Shown here one piece after another: positions 60,195 through 64,000 of a stretch of 64,000 nt of DNA (position 1 is the stretch's first letter; each line of letters starts with the position of its first letter). Under the pieces are notes generated by a model. That model made no database searches. It was given only the letters and a program-made list of their open reading frames with translations, and was not told the DNA's origin. The translations under genes and the position numbers were made by a program. Source of the stretch: G963663775 sp963663775 (lineage in GTDB: Bacteria > Bacillota > Clostridia > Oscillospirales > Butyricicoccaceae); the NCBI GenBank assembly GCA_963663775.1, contig OY760624.1:1798001-1862000 (forward strand). Reading direction: 5' to 3'.

Positions 60195-60202
60195 CGTGCA
60201 CG
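60195..60202. promoter_or_regulatory. Palindromic candidate operator near the binding-protein promoter
   Basis: CGTGCACG is a perfect 8-bp palindrome placed just downstream of the predicted transcription start of the importer operon. The same core lies inside the promoter of the isomerase/dehydrogenase genes (62090-62103). A LacI-type protein coded between the two sites is the obvious binder; this is inference. Confidence 0.45.
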
Positions 60203-60217
60203 CCTTGATTTGCTCAT

Positions 60218-60246
60218 AGAATATCATGCGCAAAAGACATTTGCAA
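60218..60246 (-). promoter_or_regulatory. Promoter of the second importer operon
   Basis: Minus strand TTGCAA (60241-60246), a 17-base spacer and TATTCT (60218-60223). The start codon lies about 110 bases downstream, leaving a leader that holds the CGTGCACG palindrome. Confidence 0.7.
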
Positions 60247-60780
60247 CAATTATTTCGATATTTTACACGCTTCCATTGTTTTTCTTGCACTATAGCAGAA
60301 TATATAGATAATGAACTATGCACAGTGCACAAATCAAATCAATTTACATGACAAAGAAACTATTTCTGTTGAGAAAAATGCGAAGATAAAGACAAAACAA
60401 TATAAAATAGAGGTTGAAATAACCGAAAAATACACGTTAAAATTATGTAATTTGATGATATTGCTGCTCATGCAGCAGGATATATCCATTTAAAATAGAT
60501 ATATTTGGGATGGTTCAAAATATAAAGTAACGGCACACCATTTTGGTCTGCAAAGAAAAATAAGCGAGGGGTTTTATGTGAAATATCGTTCAAGAAAGCG
60601 TATTAAGATGTAGGAAGCATTTGGGGAGGAATAAAGGAAGTGTTGATGCAAAGCGGGTATGACAAAGGGACAGGAACTGCCGAGCAAGCTGTAAACTTTG
60701 CAAATCTTGCGCTTTCTGCACTTTGCACAGGAGCACCGCCGTGTGTTCCAAGCCATTTGCGTGCGTGTATTGTAAAAAAT
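60247..60780. other. Non-coding stretch between importer promoter and LacI terminator
   Basis: AT-rich with no credible gene. From about 60610 the sequence becomes GC-richer, and a 62-codon plus-strand frame (60640-60828) runs into the LacI terminator. It has a plausible GGAAG site but ends in the terminator stem and resembles no known protein, so I treat it as a chance frame or relic. Confidence 0.4.
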
Positions 60781-60822
60781 AAAAAAACGCTGCCCGTATG
60801 CAAAAAGCATGTGGAGCAGCGT
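60781..60822 (-). terminator. Terminator of the LacI regulator gene
   Basis: On the minus strand ACGCTGC pairs with GCAGCGT, with an inner ATGC/GCAT, followed by seven T residues. It lies 28 bases behind the regulator stop codon. Confidence 0.85.
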
Positions 60823-60849
60823 AAATGATATTGAAAAGGTAGTGAACAT

Positions 60850-61899
60850 TTACAGTTCATTTATTTTTCCGAGATTGCAGCGGAATTTCACTTCAATATC
60901 GGTCTGATAGAGTCTGTGCGCAGGCAATTTTTTCTTGGTAAGGTAGTCATAAAGCAGTCGAAGCGGTAAGGTGCCCTGTGCCTGCACATCCTGTCCCACG
61001 ATAAAGTCCACCAGACCATCCTGTACCATCTGCTTATTTTCAGGGGTCAAATCATGCACAATGACATGCACTTGTCCCACAGCATTTGCTTTTTGCAGCG
61101 CACGATATACACCGCTTCGACCGGCAGAAGACACATAAATGCCGTCCACTGTGCCACCTGTTTCCAAGGTATATAGGACGATGCGCTCTGCCATATCGGC
61201 ATCATTGAAGCATTGCTGTGTGCCGAGCAATTCAATCTGCGGATATTGCGTCTGTAATTCGTCAATAAATCCAATCATGCGTTGACTGTCTGCATAATGC
61301 CCGTTTTGCACACCGGTGATGGCGAGCACACGGCCGCTTCCTCGAACGGACAACCCCATCAGAGCGGCGGCGGTACGTCCGGCAGCGATATTATCCGTGC
61401 CGACATACGCTATGCGATTGCAGTCTGCAATGTCGGTGTTAAAAGTAATCACTGGAATGCCCTTTTCCTCGGACAGATGATTGATTTTGTCACGAATCAA
61501 GCTGCTTGCAAGGGGCATAATCGCCAAAGCATCGATGCCTTCCTTTTCAATCAGCTCGTCAATCAGAGCCGCCTGTTGGCGTGCATCCAGCCCGTGCATC
61601 AGCCGCATGGTGACCGTGACAGAAAGCTCTTCCATCTCAGCGGCGGTTTTTTGGATACAGCCTGCTAAAATCTCTACGAATTGCGTAGATGCGGAATGCA
61701 GCAAGACACCGATGTGCACCGTAGAAGGCATACTGCACGCAGCGTCACTGCGGTTTGTCACATAGCCAAGCTCCCGTGCCGTTTGTTTGATTTGTGTGAC
61801 CAATTCGGGGCGGACATGCCCTTTGTTACGCAATGCACGGTCCACAGTGCCACGGGAAACGCCGCATGCTTCCGCAATTTGATTCAATGTAACTGGCAT
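60850..61899 (-). CDS. LacI-family transcriptional regulator, probably of inositol genes
   Basis: A 349-residue regulator. Residues about 1-55 are the LacI helix-turn-helix and hinge (LNQIAEACGVSRGTVDRALRN). Residues about 62-330 are a periplasmic-binding-protein-like ligand domain of Peripla_BP_4 type. The ligand domain is of the same fold as the importer's binding protein, which is common for repressors that sense the transported sugar. It is coded between the importer operon and the isomerase gene, and its operator may be the CGTGCACG palindrome found in both promoter regions. Effector inferred, not seen. Confidence 0.91.
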   Translation of the reverse strand: MPVTLNQIAEACGVSRGTVDRALRNKGHVRPELVTQIKQTARELGYVTNRSDAACSMPSTVHIGVLLHSASTQFVEILAGCIQKTAAEMEELSVTVTMRLMHGLDARQQAALIDELIEKEGIDALAIMPLASSLIRDKINHLSEEKGIPVITFNTDIADCNRIAYVGTDNIAAGRTAAALMGLSVRGSGRVLAITGVQNGHYADSQRMIGFIDELQTQYPQIELLGTQQCFNDADMAERIVLYTLETGGTVDGIYVSSAGRSGVYRALQKANAVGQVHVIVHDLTPENKQMVQDGLVDFIVGQDVQAQGTLPLRLLYDYLTKKKLPAHRLYQTDIEVKFRCNLGKINEL

Positions 61900-62081
61900 G
61901 GAAACGCCTCACTCTTTCCTTGATTCAGATTGATTCTATTGTAGCATATCGTGTCAAACCGCAAAAGATGCAGCAGCATGCAAAATGAGATTTGTTCTTG
62001 GGATACTATACAATGTTTGACGGCTGATATTGGTTGAATAGCTGATAAAGTGTACATGAAAATGTTCATTTGCGTTTGCTC

Positions 62082-62111
62082 TTGAAAAGATGCGTGCACG
62101 TATGCTATTTT
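62082..62111 (+). promoter_or_regulatory. Promoter with LacI-type operator between -35 and -10
   Basis: TTGAAA (62082-62087), an 18-base spacer and TATTTT (62106-62111) with an extended TG. The imperfect palindrome ATGCGTGCACGTAT (62090-62103), with core CGTGCACG, fills the spacer. A repressor bound there would block RNA polymerase directly. A second inverted repeat (TGAA-AATG-TTCA, about 62056-62067) lies upstream. Confidence 0.6.
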
Positions 62112-62204
62112 GGATACATTCCTAAAGGGTGCACCGAAAATCGTGAATACAGGTTCTAAGGTTCACAAACGCCATAGATAGATTATTTAAAAGGAGTATA
62201 CAAT

Positions 62205-63074
62205 ATGAAAATTGGGTTTAATGAAGCAAATGACCGTTTCTGCAAAGACCATTCTGTGATGAAGGACCTCGAATTGTGCGAACAGCATGGATTCGACTTC
62301 ATCGATATCCAGTCGGAATGCCTGAACCGGGACTTAGAGGCGGGCAAGTGCACACTGGAAGCGTTGGGCGCATGGTTTCAGTCCCATCACCTTAAGATGC
62401 TGTCTTATAATGCGCTGTGCTTCTTCAATATGAAGCAAACACAGGCAGAAAAGGACGCTGTCATGGCTGAACTTGATGAAATCATTCGTCGCTGCAACAT
62501 TTTGGGCTGCAAAATGATTGTTGTTGTGCCGTCCATGGATTTGATGGAGCGTGGTATCCATGCAACCCGTGGAGAAATTCGTGCCGATGCGGTGGCTGTT
62601 TTGCGCGAAATGCTGACAAAGGTCGAGCCGCATGGCATCAAGCTGTCATTGGAGTTCTGCGGTGCACCGGCAATGACCATCAACCGCTTTGAAGATGCGT
62701 ATGCCATTGTGGAAGAGGTCAACTCTCCGTTGGTTGGCTTGACGCTTGACCAATATCATTTCCATGCAATGGCATCGGATTGGGCTGCGTTGGAGCAGGC
62801 AGACGGTAAGAAAATCTTTGTGTGGCATCTCAACGGTATGGAAGATATGCCTTGCGGCGCACCATACAACACGGATGAAAAGCGTCTGTGGCCGGATGCA
62901 GAGGGCGATTGCTTAGACCATAAGCGGTATGCAGATACGCTAAAGAAAATCGGATTTGAGGGCGATGTCTGCACGATTGAGATTTTCCGTCCTGCATATT
63001 ATGAGATGACACAGGAAGACAACGTCAAGAGGTCTGCTGAAGTGACTAAAGCACACGTTGCAAAATATTGCTAA
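62205..63074 (+). CDS. TIM-barrel sugar isomerase/dehydratase (IolE/IolI-like)
   Basis: A 289-residue enzyme with AAAGGAG before the ATG. It has the AP-endonuclease-2/xylose isomerase TIM-barrel. Likely metal ligands are the glutamate in LSLEFCGAP, the aspartate/histidine in LTLDQYHFHAM, the histidine in FVWHLNG and the glutamate in CTIEIFRP. IolE-type proteins dehydrate 2-keto-myo-inositol and IolI-type isomerise it. The next gene codes for an IolG-like inositol dehydrogenase, so the two should act in sequence. Whether this is dehydratase or isomerase is undecided. Confidence 0.88.
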   Translation: MKIGFNEANDRFCKDHSVMKDLELCEQHGFDFIDIQSECLNRDLEAGKCTLEALGAWFQSHHLKMLSYNALCFFNMKQTQAEKDAVMAELDEIIRRCNILGCKMIVVVPSMDLMERGIHATRGEIRADAVAVLREMLTKVEPHGIKLSLEFCGAPAMTINRFEDAYAIVEEVNSPLVGLTLDQYHFHAMASDWAALEQADGKKIFVWHLNGMEDMPCGAPYNTDEKRLWPDAEGDCLDHKRYADTLKKIGFEGDVCTIEIFRPAYYEMTQEDNVKRSAEVTKAHVAKYC

Positions 63075-63098
63075 ACAAGTAAAAGGAGCGTTAAAAAA

Positions 63099-64000
63099 AT
63101 GGGTAATGTAAAAATTGGCGTCGTCGGCTGCGGCCGTATCGGCAAGCTGCATATTGAAAATCTGCTCAATGCTGTTGCAGGGGTTGAAGTGGTCATGGTA
63201 GCTGACCCGATGATTGACAAGTCTGGTGCACGTGAATGGTGTGCACAGCGTGGCATCACCAATGTTTCAGCGGATTATATGGATGTTGTGAATCATGTAG
63301 ATGTAGAAGCGGTTTTCGTCTGCTCCTCTACAGACACCCACTCGCTGATTTCCTTGGCAGCCGTCAACGCAGGCAAGCATGTATTCTGCGAAAAGCCGGT
63401 GGATTATGATGTGGATAAAATTAAGGCGGTGATGAAAGCCGTTGATGAGAAGGGGGTCAAGTTTCAGGTGGGCTTCAACCGCCGCTTTGACCACAACCAC
63501 AAGGCAGTTGCAGACGCCGTGAAGAACGGCACCATTGGCGACCCGCATATCGTCATTGTGTCTTCTCGTGACCCGGAGCCGCCCCCGGCATCCTATGTGG
63601 CAGTGTCCGGCGGACTGTTCTATGATATGATGATTCATGATTTCGATATGGTGCGCTATGTCACCGGTTCGGAAGCAGTCGAGATTTCTGCGGTTGGTTC
63701 TTGCCTCGTGAACCCGAAGCTGCAAGAAGAATCCGGCATTCCGGATGTCGACACAGCGGTTGTCACCATGAAGATGGCAAATGGCTGCATCGCTGTCATT
63801 AATAACTCCCGTCAGGCAGTTTATGGATATGACCAGCGTGTAGAAGCCTTTGGTTCCAAGGGCATGGCATCTGATGCCAATGATTTGCTGAACACCACCA
63901 CGGTGGTGACGAAGGATGGTGCACACAGTGAAAAGCCGCTGTGGTTCTTCTTGGAGCGTTACAACACAGCATTTATTGAGCAGGTCAAGAGCTTTGTAAA
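63099..64000 (+). CDS. iolG: Inositol 2-dehydrogenase-like oxidoreductase, C-terminus outside window
   Basis: The ATG at 63099 follows AAAAGGAGCG; 300 codons are visible and the frame runs off the end, so the gene is cut by the window, not broken. The Rossmann motif is GVVGCGRIGKLHIENL and the family signature CEKPVDYD. The motif QVGFNRRFDHNHKAV and GGLFYDMMIHDFDMVRYV, with the catalytic lysine/aspartate/histidine set, are typical of IolG, which oxidises myo-inositol to 2-keto-myo-inositol with NAD. It follows the isomerase after 24 bases. The full protein should be about 335-345 residues. Confidence 0.88.
   Translation, partial: MGNVKIGVVGCGRIGKLHIENLLNAVAGVEVVMVADPMIDKSGAREWCAQRGITNVSADYMDVVNHVDVEAVFVCSSTDTHSLISLAAVNAGKHVFCEKPVDYDVDKIKAVMKAVDEKGVKFQVGFNRRFDHNHKAVADAVKNGTIGDPHIVIVSSRDPEPPPASYVAVSGGLFYDMMIHDFDMVRYVTGSEAVEISAVGSCLVNPKLQEESGIPDVDTAVVTMKMANGCIAVINNSRQAVYGYDQRVEAFGSKGMASDANDLLNTTTVVTKDGAHSEKPLWFFLERYNTAFIEQVKSFV

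Noticed and set aside
60640..60828. 62-codon plus-strand gene
   Set aside because: It ends inside the LacI terminator stem and resembles no known protein; kept only as a weak observation.
1..64000. tRNA, rRNA, CRISPR, insertion sequences or prophage
   Set aside because: No cloverleaf, ribosomal RNA segment, regularly spaced repeats, transposase or integrase was recognised on either strand by reading; a tRNA or RNA-family scan would settle small RNAs.

Overview
The window looks like chromosomal DNA of a motile, anaerobic, low-to-middle-GC Clostridia-type Bacillota. The signs are strong AGGAGG-type ribosome binding sites, sigma-A-like promoters, lipoprotein sugar-binding proteins, chemoreceptors, a fructose PTS of Gram-positive style and a TerD/TelA/YceG gene set as in Bacillus/Clostridia. 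I cannot name the species from sequence alone. No tRNA, rRNA, insertion sequence, prophage or CRISPR array was seen. Coding density is high, and most gaps hold a terminator, a promoter or both. Layout: (1) 1-7.6 kb: two AraC regulators, an RbsABC-type sugar/polyol ABC importer (lipoprotein, double ATPase, permease), then a Gfo/Idh/MocA oxidoreductase and a TIM-barrel sugar isomerase. (2) 7.7-18.5 kb: a chemoreceptor, a Na+/solute symporter, a pentapeptide-like potassium-channel protein with a CheY-like partner, a SEC-C protein, a secreted NlpC/P60 hydrolase, a tRNA methyltransferase of MnmM type, and a second chemoreceptor with its sensor at the C-terminus. (3) 18.6-31.8 kb: a tellurite-resistance-like (Ter) stress island. 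Its minus arm is YceG-TelA-TerD-TerD-TerD-Ca2+ ATPase-HAD phosphatase. Its plus arm carries two unusual phosphoribosyltransferases (PRTase/TRSP and PRTase/Pelota) and a CitE-like C-C bond lyase. The plus-arm genes, with the HAD phosphatase from the minus arm, match the predicted pathway for a nucleoside-like metabolite described for Ter systems. (4) 31.8-34.5 kb: an EF-G/TetM-like translational GTPase fused to a YacP/Rae1-type NYN nuclease. (5) 34.5-44.5 kb: a cyclic-di-GMP block of four GGDEF proteins (one with HD-GYP, one with EAL), plus an iron alcohol dehydrogenase translationally coupled to the GGDEF/HD-GYP gene and an orphan PstS-like binding protein. (6) 44.7-52.4 kb: a SulP anion transporter, then a complete fructose PTS operon: DeoR regulator, 1-phosphofructokinase, EIIBC, EIIA, HPr and Enzyme I. 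(7) 52.6-56.2 kb: a three-gene phospho-signalling operon (REC-histidine kinase, REC with a degenerate kinase-like tail, REC-HDOD). (8) 56.3-64 kb: a second RbsABC-type importer on the minus strand, a LacI regulator, and on the plus strand an IolE/IolI-like isomerase and an IolG-like dehydrogenase that runs off the window. The gene content suggests import and catabolism of myo-inositol or a related cyclitol. A palindrome CGTGCACG occurs in both promoter regions and may be the LacI operator. The most interesting candidates are the Ter metabolite module, the GTPase-nuclease fusion beside it, the channel/CheY pair and the REC-HDOD operon.
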